From: Anniella stebbinsi
Lineage: Eukaryota > Chordata > Lepidosauria > Squamata > Anniellidae
Assembly: GCA_029215795.1 (NCBI GenBank)
Contig: JARDYH010000002.1
Span: 278,822,310-278,886,309 of the forward strand
DNA length: 64,000 nt
Direction of reading: 5' to 3'
This document shows positions 33,781 through 45,300 of the stretch, one piece after another. A program made the translations under genes and the position numbers. Under the pieces are notes generated by a model that saw nothing but the letters and a program-made list of their open reading frames with translations, did not search any database and was not told the origin of the DNA. The stretch's first letter is position 1. Each line of letters starts with the position of its first letter.

Positions 33781-33941
33781 ATTGAATCGGTTGTGAGGAT
33801 TTATACACCGCATACTAGTTGCAAATGATAACTTATGAAGATTTTGCGCTGATTTATTTCTTCTGTTCCAAGCAGCCCAGGGTTGCCATCAATCTATAGC
33901 AATGGCATTGGCGAGAATTCAAAGGAGCCTGCAGATCTGCA

Positions 33942-33944
<3 letters not shown>

Positions 33945-33984
<40 letters not shown>

Positions 33985-34296
33985 CAATTTATTTCTTACC
34001 CGCCTCTCCGTCTGGATCGAGGCGGGGAACAACAACATGATAAAATACATAAAACTGATTAAAACATAACACATATTATTAAAACTGCATAAAAAATCCT
34101 AAAACATCCTAAAAACACACTTAAAACATTCTAAAATTCCACTGGATATGCCTGCCAGAAGAGAACAGTCTTTATAGCTTTCTTAAATTCTAAAAGACTG
34201 TTAAGTTGACGAGTCTCCTCCGGCAGGTTATTCCACAGTCTGGGAGCGGCAGAAGAGAAGGTGCTCTGGGTAACGGTTGTCAGCCTAGTCTTGGGT
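33945..34296 (-). mobile_element. L2-type LINE 3' end (second young copy)
   Basis: The same (AAT)n tail, 3' UTR and last ~40 codons as the element at 20404; alignment by eye shows only scattered differences over about 340 bases. 5'-truncated at about 34296. Confidence 0.85.
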
Positions 34297-35047
34297 TTCT
34301 GTGCTCACTCCTGAGTGTGCACGTGGCTGACCTTTCCTTCTGGCCCTCGTGTCTCATGATGCGCTTCTTTTGAGGACCACTTGACATTCAAAGGGGGCTT
34401 TTCAAGGGCTCGGAGAGCCTGATCACTCCATGAATGTAGTGGGAAGGCAGAGCATTCCTGCTTCACTGTCTAATAAATGGGCTCGACTGAGCACAAGCCC
34501 AGGGAGCCATGGAGCTTCCAGGGCCAACAAACAAGCCCTACCTCTGGTATTACATGGGGTTTATATGGGCATTAACAATATTTTGAATATGTGCACAATT
34601 AAAGTATTATGGCATGCAGATGTGACATGCTCTGATGATAAAATGGGTGGAGTGTGTGGAGAACTAGGTACACCTCCTTGAGCTCCTTGGACAAAAGGTG
34701 GAATACAAACATAATAATCAAATAAAAAAACAGTGCTCATGCCAATCTAAAACTGGATATGTGGCAGCAGTACCTACCATTAATAGCTACTAAAGCATCA
34801 TGGAATTCATCTTATGAGCCCAAGTAAGCTTTAGAAATAGTAATTTTTTTTCTTGAACCATAGTGTCCTACGTCAGATGGGAAACTGCCTTTGTAATTTA
34901 GGGGGAGTTTTTGTGATACGTATTTTTGTGATACGGTTGTTGTTTTTGTTTTTAAGCCCAGTAGGCTGGTACAAAGTCCTTGCATGACCCTAAGTAGTTT
35001 TTTAGATTCTGGGCAATATTTATGATTTCTCTTTTCTTTTAATTTAG

Positions 35048-35138
35048 TCAACTATTGACTTGGTGGTAGGATATGACCCTCCTGCTGGACTTCCAAATCC
35101 AAATGACCCGGGGGGAACTAATGCACAAGGTACTGAAG
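35048..35138 (+). CDS. MYOF: MYOF coding exon 5 (C2A end and linker)
   Basis: Residues 116-145 plus one base. STIDLVVGYDPP is the conserved ferlin strand ending C2A. It is followed by a Pro/Asn/Gly-rich stretch (GLPNPNDPGGTNAQGTE) that is poorly conserved and starts the inter-domain linker. Acceptor TTTTAATTTAG ends at 35047; donor GTATGT starts at 35139. Phase out is 1. Confidence 0.93.
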
Positions 35139-35450
35139 GTATGTCATAGCTTTTCAGAATCCTCTCTGTGTCCTTCTCCCCCGAGGTATTTTTAAAGTAC
35201 CAGGCAAAGATAAGTAAGAATTATTCACCAAAGAGATAAGCCTGTTTGGACATGGTTTAGTGTTACAAGCAAGAACCTGCGTACTGCCTTCTCCCCTTTC
35301 CTTGTCTGGTGCAGCTGTGAGCAGTTGGGAAGTACTTCTGGGGTTTAAACTAACTAGAGATACCCATTACATCTGAACTCAGAGGTGCAGGGGGCTCTAA
35401 TTAATTTAAACTCTGGTTAGTGAACAAGTCAGGCCCATAAAGACCCTATT

Positions 35451-35655
35451 CAGACAACAAGCTAAGCCACAGTGGTTAAAACATTTTGAGCTAAACATTA
35501 TGGCTTAGCATGTTGTGTGAACCATACCTTAGCATGTTGTGTGAACCATTCTTAATCATGTTGGCTACATAACCATGTTTTAAACACGCTCACTAACCAT
35601 TTGTACAAAAGGTTAGCGGCCTAACTGTAGCTTAGCGTGTTGTCTGAACAGGCCC
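35451..35655. mobile_element. Family G-like MITE (GTTGTCTGAA ends)
   Basis: CCCTATTCAGACAACAAGCT at the left and TTAGCGTGTTGTCTGAACAG at the right, with TTAGCATGTTGTGTGAACCAT repeated twice (35496-35550) inside. Confidence 0.6.
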
Positions 35656-36067
35656 AAACCATGGTTTAATGTTGGCTTGTTTGAACTAACCATTATTTAT
35701 AGTAGCCATAGTTCCCTTGAGTCTGGGCATAACAGGGAACTCTGGTCAATTTAAAAGCAGAAGTGCATACTTCTGATTTTCTTGTGGCTGTGCCGGAAAA
35801 GGACGGGGCAGGGGGGTTGGGAAATATGTGAGCACAAGGCTCATGCAGACTAATGCATGTAATGCTACATCAGGTTTAGCATTGCATTTGAAAAGGTCCA
35901 ATGATATACACACAAAACCCAGACTATTATGGTGGTCCTTCAGGACTAGACAGGACACATGATAGATGCTGGTGTGTTTCCTGTCCTGAATATAACTACA
36001 TGGTGGGGTCCAATATTTGCAGCAAAAGGGACAAATGAATGAAGGGAAGTGACTCTTTCCTTCAGCG

Positions 36068-36452
36068 GTGTAGTAGAGCCTGGGCTCACAGGGACATATT
36101 ATCTGTACTTTTTTTTTATTAGCAGAGACAATGATGTCATCTGCCACCCAGCTCAGAATTCACTGCTTCCCTCTGATCTTAGCCGCCGTCTTCACAGTTG
36201 CTGGGTCAGGGCCGGGGGATGAATTTTCTCAGCAATATATAGTTGTGAACTATTCCTGTTGTGGTTTGGTCTTGAATGGGCAAAAGACTCCATCATCTTA
36301 CAAAAGCCCTGCTCCTGGTGGAGATAAAACTGCTAGAACTGGTTTGTTGACATGGGTCAACACTGTCTGGATGTTTGGACCCTCCTTGGGGGCGTGGCTG
36401 TGGGGGCTGTCGTGATGAGCACCCGCATTTTAAAATTTACCACTACCCCATT
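36068..36452 (+). mobile_element. Family I repeat (GGTGTAGT ends)
   Basis: GGTGTAGTAGAGCCTGGGCT at the left, ATTTACCACTACCCC at the right; inside CTGCTCCTGGTGGAGATAAA. Copies at 25575 and 44097. Family not recognised. Confidence 0.6.
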
Positions 36453-36689
36453 GCTTCCCTCATCTTGCAGTGCCTTTCCCTAGGCACTTTTCCTCAACAG
36501 AGCTGAGACTGGCCAAGAAGAAAAGCACTTGTGGGGAAGGACTTCCTGTGATTGGTTACAAGTGGGTGGAGGGACCTCTGTGACCTTTTTGTTGTGTAAA
36601 TTGCATACAGACACCCTGATCCTCCCCCTTTCTATATGAAACCATGCATATATGATACCATATAAATTATCCACAGTTATGGAGAAAGT

Positions 36690-37130
36690 GGATAGGGAAG
36701 CATTTTCCTCCCCCTCTCATAATACCAGAACCCGAGGTCATCCCATGATGCTGATTGGTGGGAGATCCGGGATAGATAAAAGGAAGTACTTCTTCACACA
36801 GCGCATAGTTAAACTGTGGAATTCACTACCACAAGACGTATTGATGGCCACCAATTTAGCTGGCTTTAAAAGGAAGTTAGACAAATTCCTGGAGGAGAAG
36901 GCTATCAAGGGCTACTAATTCTGATGCCTCTATGCTACCTTCAGTATCAGAGGCAGTATGCCTATGTACACATGTTGCTCAGGAACATGGGCAGGAGGAT
37001 GCTGTTGCACTCATGTCCTGCATGTGGGTTCCTGGTTGACAGCTGGTTGGCCACTGTGTAAACAGAATTCTGGACTAAATGGACAATTGGCCTGATCCAG
37101 TATGGTTCTTACGTTATGTTCTTATGACTG
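36690..37130 (+). mobile_element. CR1-type LINE 3' end
   Basis: A short open frame ends RKYFFTQRIVKLWNSLPQDV then FKRKLDKFLEEKAIKGY, the CR1 ORF2 C-terminus. The 3' UTR ends CCTGATCCAGTATGGTTCTT, then GTTCTTATG. Heavily 5'-truncated. Confidence 0.85.
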
Positions 37131-38278
37131 GGGTAAGGTCTGCCACATTACTTGGCCCTTTGCCTTCGCCTCACAATTGCTGCTTAAAGGTATGAAAGAG
37201 AAAATAGAGGCTAGTCACTTTCACCTCACACCTCTATAAATCTAGTTAATGCCTGAAGCTCTCTGTTCCAGTAATTATTGCCCAAGACAGTTGTTGTTAT
37301 GATTTAAAGCCTCTCCCAAATGTTAGCTATTTATGTCATGAAAACTGATTTGTTAGTTTTCAAAAAGTGTGCTGTACAATTATGCTGCCTTAACTCCCAG
37401 GTGAGAATGGGGATTCTTCTTAGCAAGAAATATGCTTAGAGGCCAGGGTGTAACCTTCCCCTAAGCTACAAAAACTTGTTCTTCCAGTTTTCATCAAGGA
37501 ACGTCACCTTTAAACTTTAAATTGTATTGTAAAAACTGAATCTACCTGGCTCTTATGTTTTTACCAGGCATGGAACAGCGTGTAAAGTAGGAGCTGAGTG
37601 TACAGTAAACAATGGAAATGTTTGATTAATTCCCCCAAAACCAGAATAATATTTATGCAAAATTAGCCCTGTAGCACAGCAGTTCTTTTAGTTGTGAGCT
37701 TAGAAATTGGAATTAATTTTTTGAAATATATATATTCCACTTTTACTGCATAACATGTAACCCCTCCTTTTGTGGTTTGAAGTAGTGCAGTGTGTGAACA
37801 GTTTTATCATTTGATCAGCTGTTTGTTTAGGCTAAGAAGTTCTAAGGCAGACACCTATAACTGTATAAGCAGGTGCTCAGGTATTAGGGTTTTGTTTGTT
37901 TGTTTTTAATGATTTGGTTTCTGATTAATGGAGAATCCGAAGATGCAAGATACGTTGAGAGAAACGAATTACAAAACTGTTAAATTTGAGTTCAGCTTTG
38001 AAACTGTTTAATATAGGTTACTAAATTTATTCAGAATCCTCTATTTAGGAAGCACATGTATTGGCCCCTTTGCGATTTCACTATTTGTGGTAAAGTTTTG
38101 CAATTCAAATTTCTGAAGATTAACCAAATATTATTTCGCCATAGTGAACTTCACAGTTTCAATTCCTGCTTAAAGATGAAAATCACAATATCATATTTAT
38201 ATTGAAGAGAGAGGATCCTGAAGTTAATTATACTTCTGTGTTGAAGCCCAGTCTACTCTCATTACTCTACTCTCAATA

Positions 38279-38371
38279 AGGCTGCAATCCTATACACAGT
38301 TACTTGGCAGTAAGTCCCATTGAACTCAATGGGACTGACTTCTGAGTAGATATGTATCAGGTTGTGCTGAT
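38279..38371. repeat. Family D short palindromic MITE
   Basis: AAGGCTGCAATCCTATACAC; centre AAGTCCCATTGAACTCAATG; right half decayed. Confidence 0.7.
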
Positions 38372-38431
38372 AATCAGTCTATTACAGGCTCATGTAATTT
38401 TTGGGTGTATTCACTCATAAGTCCATTCTAT

Positions 38432-38722
38432 GGGTAGTATCCAACACTGCTGCTGCAGTCCTTCTGGTTCTATTGCGCCATCGGGACCCTCCACTTATGA
38501 AACAGGAAGCTAGTGCTTCCCAAGGCAACCCCAGAAATGAGTGGACACACTCATTTCCAGAATAGAATGGGTCAACAGAGCTTCCTTCTGCAAGTTCTTC
38601 TGACCTCCCCAGGTCAGGAAACAACTGTTTCCACTAGTTTCCATTAACCTCAGGATCTGTTAGCTCTGTGTTATGCTAGTGGTGGATCCTGCAGGTGCAA
38701 TGGGCAGTATTCGATACTGCCC
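38432..38722. mobile_element. Family H MITE
   Basis: GGGTAGTATCCAACACTGC at the left. The right end shows two facing copies of the terminus, GGGCAGTATTCGATACTGCCC. Confidence 0.55.
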
Positions 38723-39502
38723 AATATCATTTCTGCATGAATCTGCAGCAATTAAAATATATACACAAATATTCATATTTAAATGTGTATTTAAATAGCA
38801 TTTTAAAACACATGTCTCTCAAATTGTGTATTTCTAAATGTATTTTGATAAAAGGCTGAGAACGGCATTCAGAAAAGTGCAAAACATGGTGGATAGCTAA
38901 GTTCTGATGTGCACTTTTGTTGAGCAATCATAGATCAGGTCAATTTAAACAAAACAAAACAAAAAATGAATTCCTCAAGCATCCCCAATTTGAGGAAATG
39001 ATATCTATACATGCATTGCTTTTCCTGTTAGATTATTTAAGGTTTATTTTTAAATTCTATTTGCTAATTTATTGATTTATTACCTTTCTGTTGACATCTG
39101 GCAGGTAGAAAAACTGTTTAGAAATAATTGTAAGGGATTCAACGCCATGTTGTTGTCCTTTTGAATGTGAAGGTTGCTTGATTATTTTTTATAGTCTCAA
39201 GTAGCACATATAATGAATAGATCAAGCCTCCTTGGCCTACCTATGACTTTTCTCTTGACATTCCTACTTTTCACATTCAAAAGGTTTTGCAAACCTTGCC
39301 ACTCCCATTCATCCCCAGAATAGCTTTATAAACAGGGCAGTTTTATTATCAGCTGTGGAACTGAGATTGAGAGACAGCACCCGTCAAAGCCCATAGCTGT
39401 GATGAGATTTTCTGGTACGCTGTCTACTAGGATTCACCAGCAATGCCTTCTAGCTCTCCTGAAAGCAAGGCTGCTAACCATACAGATGTATATCTTTGAT
39501 AG

Positions 39503-39663
39503 AGGGAGAAGAAGATGGAGGTGATGAGGATGCACCCAGTAGTGGAACCGGTGTTCTCCCCCAAAGCGGTCCAGGTGGCACCCGTGAAGCTCAGCTTGCT
39601 CGTCGTATTACCAAAGGAAAGAAAAACCAGAGAGTGCTGTCGAACAAACCTCAAGACTTCCAG
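39503..39663 (+). CDS. MYOF: MYOF coding exon 6 (acidic linker)
   Basis: Encodes residues 146-199. An acidic run (EGEEDGGDEDA) leads into a Gly/Pro/Ser stretch, then EAQLARRITKGKK and LSNKPQDFQ, the conserved ferlin lead-in to C2B. The start at 39503 after TTTGATAG keeps the phase with exon 5. The donor GTTGTA at 39664 is weak but is the only GT that ends at PQDFQ. The linker is the least conserved part of the coding sequence here. Confidence 0.92.
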
Positions 39664-39746
39664 GTTGTAGAATTGCTAGATAACATATTGTGTGAATATG
39701 TACTGCTCAATAGGCTAAATGTTGTGCCAGTTCTTAGAATAATTTA

Positions 39747-39841
39747 AGGCTGCAATACCATGGATGTATCCTTACCTGGGAGTAAGCCATACTAAATATA
39801 ATAATACTTCTCCTGAATAAAATGCATAGGATTGTATTATA
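39747..39841. repeat. Family D short palindromic MITE
   Basis: AAGGCTGCAATACCATGGAT, then CTGGGAGTAAGCC; right end ATGCATAGGATTGTATT. It lies 84 bases after exon 6. Confidence 0.6.
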
Positions 39842-40130
39842 AATATCAGCTAGAAGGAAAGCCGACGCATGATAAACAGATTAATTTTCATGTTCAGGAA
39901 TCTCCAGACCTTTCAGAGGCTCGTGTTTAAATCTTGGAAGATTCTTTTCCCTGGTGTAAAGTCTTTGGCTCCAGTTCAGAATAACAAAGGAGTGGTAGGA
40001 GTAAATCGTAGGATTTAAGAGTAAAGTCTGGAAATATTTGTCTTTTTTTAAGTACCCAGGCAATATTTGATAAGCTACTGTGCTAAAAATGAGGATGCAA
40101 ATCTCTCTAAATAGTCACTAAGTTCTAATG

Positions 40131-40281
40131 CAGGAGTGGAAAACTTGTGCTGCAAAAATGTTGTTGGACTACAACTCCCATCACCTTTGACCATTGACTA
40201 TGCTAACTGGGGCTGATGAGAGTTATAGTATTGGGAGTTGTAGTCCAAAACATCTGGAGGGCACCGGGTTGAGGACGGCTG
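40131..40281. mobile_element. Family C foldback MITE, full length
   Basis: Left arm ATGTTGTTGGACTACAACTC; right arm GGGAGTTGTAGTCCAAAACA, then CATCTGGAGGGCACC. It ends 77 bases before exon 7, so the acceptor region lies between a MITE and the exon. Confidence 0.75.
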
Positions 40282-40325
40282 GTTTATACAATTAAAGCCA
40301 GTTAATAGATGGAAAACATCACTGA

Positions 40326-40517
<192 letters not shown>

Positions 40518-40739
40518 TAGGTTAAAGGTGTCTTTTTTAACCTGAAAAAAAAATAGAAATAAATTTCAATGATTTAAAAATGCCTTTCTTGTCTTTTTTT
40601 AAAAAACACACACGAGGGGGCTAAGCAATTTCAGTAAAAATATTGTAACAAAACTGCAGTGCACGACATAAGTCTAGGTGCCATATTTTATGATAGGTAT
40701 GGAAAGATATGTTCGAAATAAATATGATTGATTGATTGA

Positions 40740-40935
40740 TTGTATTTGTATCCTGCCTTCTAAGGATCCCAATCCTCCTCCTCTCCATTTTATCCTCACA
40801 ACAACAACCTGGTGAGGTAGGTTGGGCTGAGAGTCTGTGACTGACCCAAAGTCACCTAGTGAGCTTTCATGGCCAAGAGGGGACTAAAACCCGGATCTCC
40901 TGACTCCCAGACCAACACTCTAACCACTACACCAT
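40740..40935 (-). mobile_element. tRNA-derived SINE (type 1)
   Basis: Minus-strand copy of the SINE at 48431: GTGTAGTGGTTAGAGTGTTGG (A box) and a B-box-like CGGGTTTTAGTCC on the reverse strand; the other end is CTTAGAAGGCAGGATACAAA. Its end abuts an (ATTG)n run. Confidence 0.8.
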
Positions 40936-41860
40936 GATTTAAATCAATTGGATTTACTTCTAGTTCAACATGATTAGGTCTGAATCATGAATGAAGAGTG
41001 AACAGAATGAGAAAAAAGCAACTAACAGTGCAATCCTATATATGCCTAACTCATACTCAGTTCAGTGGACCTTACTCCCTAGTAAATGACCATAGGTTTG
41101 TAGCCTAAGATGTTGATGGCTTGGAGTGAAAGTCATATGAGCAAAGGTAAAAGGATGTGTGTTGGATTCAAACAATTGCCTTCATCATAGACAAAAGTCC
41201 TCATTCCAGCTATATTCTTGCTCTCTTTTATTTCCATGAATATTCACATGCAGCTGAATGATTGGAAAGAAACTCTTTGCTCAAGCAATAATAAGACCTT
41301 CCATATAAGCAAAAAATATATCTTCAAATCAAGTAGTCTAAACTAAAGAAAGAGTGCTATCTTACAGTGCACTCGTGTATATTTATATTCTGACATAGGT
41401 CTTAATGTGTTTAGTTGGACTTAATCCCAGGTATGTGGATATAGGATTGCTGGCTTAAGACCAAACTACATGCTATTCTAAAGACACAACTAGCAGCTCA
41501 GTCTTCTTTTAGTTTTTTCCCTCTAAGATAAGTGCAGGGGACCCAATCTAAAGCTCCCCTGTGCCTGTAATTTTGACTAGAAAAAGTGCTCCTTGAAAAT
41601 GAATGGATCACTTCTTGGCAATCTAAGTTGCAGGTGTAGTGTCCCCGATCCAAATCACAGCAAGGGGCAAGGCCCCTCTACCCCATGGCAAAGTCCCGAT
41701 CTGGATTGGATCCCCTGTGCTGCATTAGAGTAAAAAAGAAAGAAAATACATCTAACTATGCTATCTATGTTTTTTATGTAATATATAGCTTGGCTCTTGG
41801 CGTATGATACAATATTTTACTTTTTTATTATAGTTTTTAATAATATTTTGCTGCAAACGG

Positions 41861-42399
41861 AGGGTAACCATATTTGGGAAACCAAAAAAGAGGGAACCCA
41901 GTCAGGTGATGGGAAAGTGGCTCTGTGGGAGCACTGGAAAATGTGTTACTCCCCCCTGCCATCTTAAAGGCCCTGATTGGAGTAGTGCAGAGCAGTGGGA
42001 AAGCATGGCTGCCATTAGCATGGCAAGGGGGAATGACACGTTTTCCAGAGGCCCCGGAAAGTGTACTTTCCCCTCCTCCGCTCCAATCGGGGCCTTAAAG
42101 GCCTCGATTGGAGAGGAAAGCATGTCATTCCCCCCCCCCCCTTCTCCAATCAGGGCATTTTCTATAATGTCCGGGAATGACACATTTTCCCCTTTAAGGC
42201 CCTGATTGGAGCAGTGGGGAAGGAATGATGTACCTCCAGAAAGCACGTTATTCCCCCACCCCCGCCACACTAATGGTGGCCTTAAAGGGGAAAGCGTGTC
42301 ATTCCAGGACATTATAGAAAATTACAGAAAATCCCCCGACACCCAGGATAGAACAAAAACCAGGACAAATCTGGGAAAATCCTAACAGTTGGTCACCTA
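41861..42399. mobile_element. Family B-like element with repeated CTCCAATC/GATTGGAG blocks
   Basis: AGGGTAACCATATTTGGGAA at the left, CAGTTGGTCACCTAA at the right. The interior repeats GGCCCTGATTGGAG and its complement, and AATGACACGTTTTCC, several times in both orientations. A relative is at 43093. Confidence 0.55.
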
Positions 42400-42672
42400 A
42401 TGCAAAGCATCTTGTGGTTCTGTTGGGCAGAAATGAGTGGACTGGAGATGGATGGATAAATCAGTATGCCGACAAGCTTCTGGGAAGATGGGTGGGATAC
42501 AAGCAAGATTGACTTTAAGACTGACTTAAAATCAGTGGCATTGAAGAGTTTAGCCATACATTTAAATGTTGTTTGCTTTCATGGTGCTATAAGTAAAGTG
42601 TTCTGTGTTGCTCCCCCTTCTTTCTGCAGACTTAATATCTAAGTTATCTCTCCCCCCCCCATTTCTTAACAG

Positions 42673-42735
42673 ATATTTTTCTACAATGTCCACATGACCC
42701 CTTCAGAGCTCTTTGATGAAACAGTAAGCATTCGG
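42673..42735 (+). CDS. MYOF: MYOF coding exon 8 (C2B)
   Basis: Twenty-one codons, residues 243-263, reading IFFYNVHMTPSELFDETVSI then Arg. This is the C2B middle strand and helix region. Acceptor TTCTTAACAG ends at 42672 and donor GTAAGG starts at 42736. Only 85 bases of intron separate it from exon 9. Confidence 0.95.
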
Positions 42736-42820
42736 GTAAGGAAAACTAATGGCGTTCATTTTAATTGCCTCACGTTGTATAAAAGTCTTACATTATGCTG
42801 TCGCTTTCATTTGATTATAG

Positions 42821-42871
42821 GTGTATGACTCTTATTCTTTACGTGCTGACAGTCTAATGGGGGAATTTAAG
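42821..42871 (+). CDS. MYOF: MYOF coding exon 9 (C2B)
   Basis: Seventeen codons, residues 264-280, VYDSYSLRADSLMGEFK. This is the C2B strand equivalent to the V.D.D..G motif of other C2 domains; Asp266 and Asp273 are present. Acceptor TGATTATAG ends at 42820; donor GTAAGC starts at 42872. Confidence 0.95.
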
Positions 42872-43092
42872 GTAAGCATTCTTGACGTTCCACCACATGT
42901 TAGCTTTGGAACATTTTTGGTGCTCTGTCTATCCTTTTCCCATTAGAATGTAAACAAACATTGTTATTGGGCAAATTGTGTGAGAGAAAGTGAACACACG
43001 AGGGCCATCTTCATGAACATGGAAGGAGAGCGCATTGTCGTTGTTCTCCACAGTATGAAGAAATCGGCTCTGCTCCGACAGTGTCACTCTGT

Positions 43093-43505
43093 TAGGGTGA
43101 CCATATTTGGGAAACCAAAAAAGAGGACGCCCTATGTGTGTGTGTGTGTGTGTGTGTGTGGGAAGCAGCTTTCTAGGGCCTCTGCAAAGTATATCATTTC
43201 CCCCTCCTGCCACCTTAAAGACCCTAATTGAAGTGAAGAGGGGAAAGCATGCCATTCCTGCCCCCCACTGCTCCAATTGGGGCCTTTTCTATAATGTCCA
43301 AGAATGACACACTTTCCCCTTTAAGGCCCTGATTGGAGCAGTGGGAGGAAAATGCTGTGCCTCCAGAAAGCATATCATTCCCTCCCACCATACCAATGGC
43401 GGCCTTAAAGGGGAAAGAGAGCAGTCCACCACTTCAATTTTGCCCTTTTCCAGCAAACTCTCAGGGAATAATACCTCCCACCCCCCTTTCTCCCATTATG
43501 CCCAC
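43093..43505. mobile_element. Family B-like element, right end lost
   Basis: TAGGGTGACCATATTTGGG then GAAACCAAAAAAGAGG, as at 41861; a (TG)n run (43135-43160) and the GGCCCTGATTGGAGCAGTGG blocks follow. No right terminus was found. Confidence 0.55.
43135..43160. repeat. (TG)n microsatellite
   Basis: 26 bases of TG, inside the family B-like element. Confidence 0.9.
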
Positions 43506-44024
43506 TTTTCCATGAAGAAGGAAAAATCCCAAATTATCTTGGGCAGGATCTGAAGGCTCCCTATGAGAACACCCCACCAAACTATTACTGAGTTATGGCT
43601 TTGCACCCGTTTTTGCCTCTAAACACCAGAGAAGCTAAATAACACAACATCGGGATGCGAAGTAGCATAGCAATAAGGAAGCACATAATTACAGCTCTAA
43701 ATGGAATATATCACTATCAATTACAAACAATCCTACCAATAAAACAAACACATAGCAGTAAGAAAAAAAGCATCATAAAAATGCAGCAGTGGACAGCAAG
43801 CTAAAACATATAATCCCAAGACCTTACTAAAAAAAATGTTCACTGGGTAAAAATCGCCCTTAATAGCCCATTTAAAAGTGAGCAGGAAGGAATATGCATG
43901 GGGGTGGGAAATGGGTTTGGTTATGTGACTGAAAGCAAGCAGACCATAAAGCCAAATACATATTTTCTTGAACATAGTGTGTTCTTTCTGGAGATATAAT
44001 ATTCTAATATTTATAATATTTCAG

Positions 44025-44055
44025 ATTGACATTGGTTATGTCTACGATGAATCTG
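44025..44055 (+). CDS. MYOF: MYOF coding exon 10 (C2B end, 31-base exon)
   Basis: A very short exon, residues 281-290 plus one base, IDIGYVYDES, ending the last strand of C2B. Acceptor AATATTTCAG ends at 44024 and donor GTAAGT starts at 44056. It joins exon 11 at phase 1 to complete Gly291. It is too short to stand out as an open frame and was placed by homology and phase. Confidence 0.93.
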
Positions 44056-44096
44056 GTAAGTGTTTTTTTAGGTACAAACTCCTGGGTTTGACCCAG

Positions 44097-44652
44097 ACCA
44101 GTGGTGTAGTTGAGCCAGGGCTCACAGGGTTGAAGCACCTGGGCTTTTTGATTAGCAGGAACCATGATGCCATGTGCCAACACCACCTCCCTCGGACGTT
44201 CCTGTTCCCTCTCAGCTTAGCTGTACTACTCATTGTAGCTGAGGGTTTTTTCCAGCAACAATGTATTTGTTATGAGCTATCCCTGTTGTAATACAAAGCA
44301 TTTCTGGGTGGCTTGGTCTTGAATGGGCAAGTAAGACTCATTAGCTTTACAAAAGACTTGCTCCTGATGGAGATGAAAACTGCTAGGCCTGGTTTATTTG
44401 GCTTTGAGGTGAAATGTCTTTTGCTGTTTGTGTTCCTCTCTTCTGTTTCTTTTACAGTCTCAGGTCTCCCCAGCGCAAGTCCAACATGCTAACCAATACG
44501 TTGCCCTATGTCAGCTCACTACTCTATGACCATCAGTTTATCCTAATAAATTTGGTGTGCATACACACATGCACGCACACACACACACACACATAGATAT
44601 GGGTACTGTCATGATGAGTGCTTGCACCTCAAAAATTTACCACTACACCATT
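44097..44652 (+). mobile_element. Family I repeat with an inserted segment
   Basis: CCAGTGGTGTAGTTGAGCCA at the left, AATTTACCACTACACCATTG at the right. About 44415-44605 is absent from the other copies and ends in an (AC)n run. It starts 42 bases after exon 10. Confidence 0.6.
44571..44592. repeat. (AC)n microsatellite
   Basis: 22 bases of AC. Confidence 0.85.
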
Positions 44653-44806
44653 GATCCAGATTTAGTTATACTTAGAATATGAGAAATAAATGGGATTTGA
44701 ATGGATCTACTCTTAAGCATAACTAAATCTGGATCCAGACACTTGTATTTTCCTACCTCAGGAAAAAAAAACATCTCTTAACATGATGGCCATCAGGGAG
44801 GCAGTT

Positions 44807-44902
44807 AAGGCTGCAATCCTATGTCCACTTACCTGGAAGTAAGTGTCATTGGAATCAATGGAACATACTTCTGAGTAGGCATGTATAGGATTACACTTAG
44901 GA
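44807..44902. repeat. Family D short palindromic MITE
   Basis: AAGGCTGCAATCCTATGTCC at the left; GGCATGTATAGGATTACACT at the right. Confidence 0.75.
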
Positions 44903-44924
44903 AGACATTCCAACCTACAGCATA

Positions 44925-44972
44925 GCTTTGGCTATGGGGCGGTATATAAATGCAATAAATAAATAAATAAAA
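44925..44972 (+). mobile_element. LINE 3' tail, minimal
   Basis: TAGCTTTGGCTATGGGGCGG, TATATAAATGCAATAAATAA tail only. Confidence 0.65.
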
Positions 44973-45300
44973 TCTACAGATGTTCAACTTTTGGCATAAG
45001 GGACATCACAATCCTAAATATTTATGTAGCTGAGATAGCATAGCAAGTGGCAGTTACTAGTGTAGCTGCAACTGCAATCTTCGTAACAGGGCTGTACCAC
45101 TATGCTGCATCATACTCTGATCCAGCTCCAGGTTTTGTCGTCCCACGGACACCAAAGTACCCATACCCCCCTTTTTCCACCATCACCATCATTGCAACCT
45201 ATAGGAGACTCCATCTTACAAAAACCAAACCCATCACACCGTATGTGTAAGGATTAGAATATTATTTGCTTGAATGTCTGTTTCATCTTTCCCTTTTCAG

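Larger units (their letters stand above)
32003..35047 (+). other. MYOF: MYOF intron 4 (3.0 kb)
   Basis: Holds family E (33098) and family G (33553) MITEs and a young L2 3' end (33945). A polypurine segment lies at 32608-32690. The stretch 32020-33090 is otherwise unremarkable. Confidence 0.85.
35139..39502 (+). other. MYOF: MYOF intron 5 (4.4 kb)
   Basis: Holds family G, I, D and H repeats and a CR1 tail. 37140-38270 is unique AT-rich sequence with nothing recognised, as is 38730-39490. Confidence 0.85.
42872..44024 (+). other. MYOF: MYOF intron 9 (1.15 kb)
   Basis: Contains the family B-like element below and otherwise nothing recognised. Confidence 0.8.

Noticed and set aside
36652..36918. 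88-residue frame that looks like a conserved protein
   Set aside because: It is the C-terminal end of CR1 ORF2 in a truncated LINE, listed as a mobile element rather than a gene.
40740..40935. Possible tRNA gene on the minus strand
   Set aside because: A- and B-box-like sequences are present, but no cloverleaf with acceptor stem; the body and tail match the SINE at 48431.
41902..42312. 136-residue frame on the minus strand
   Set aside because: Lies wholly in a family B-like element with internal inverted repeats; a matching frame on the other strand shows it is composition-driven.
44415..44605. Segment resembling the 3' end of a processed mRNA (splice-like TTTTACAG, coding-like stretch, AATAAA-like end)
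   Set aside because: No poly(A) tract, no duplicated target and no recognisable parent gene; kept only as an unexplained insert in the family I copy.
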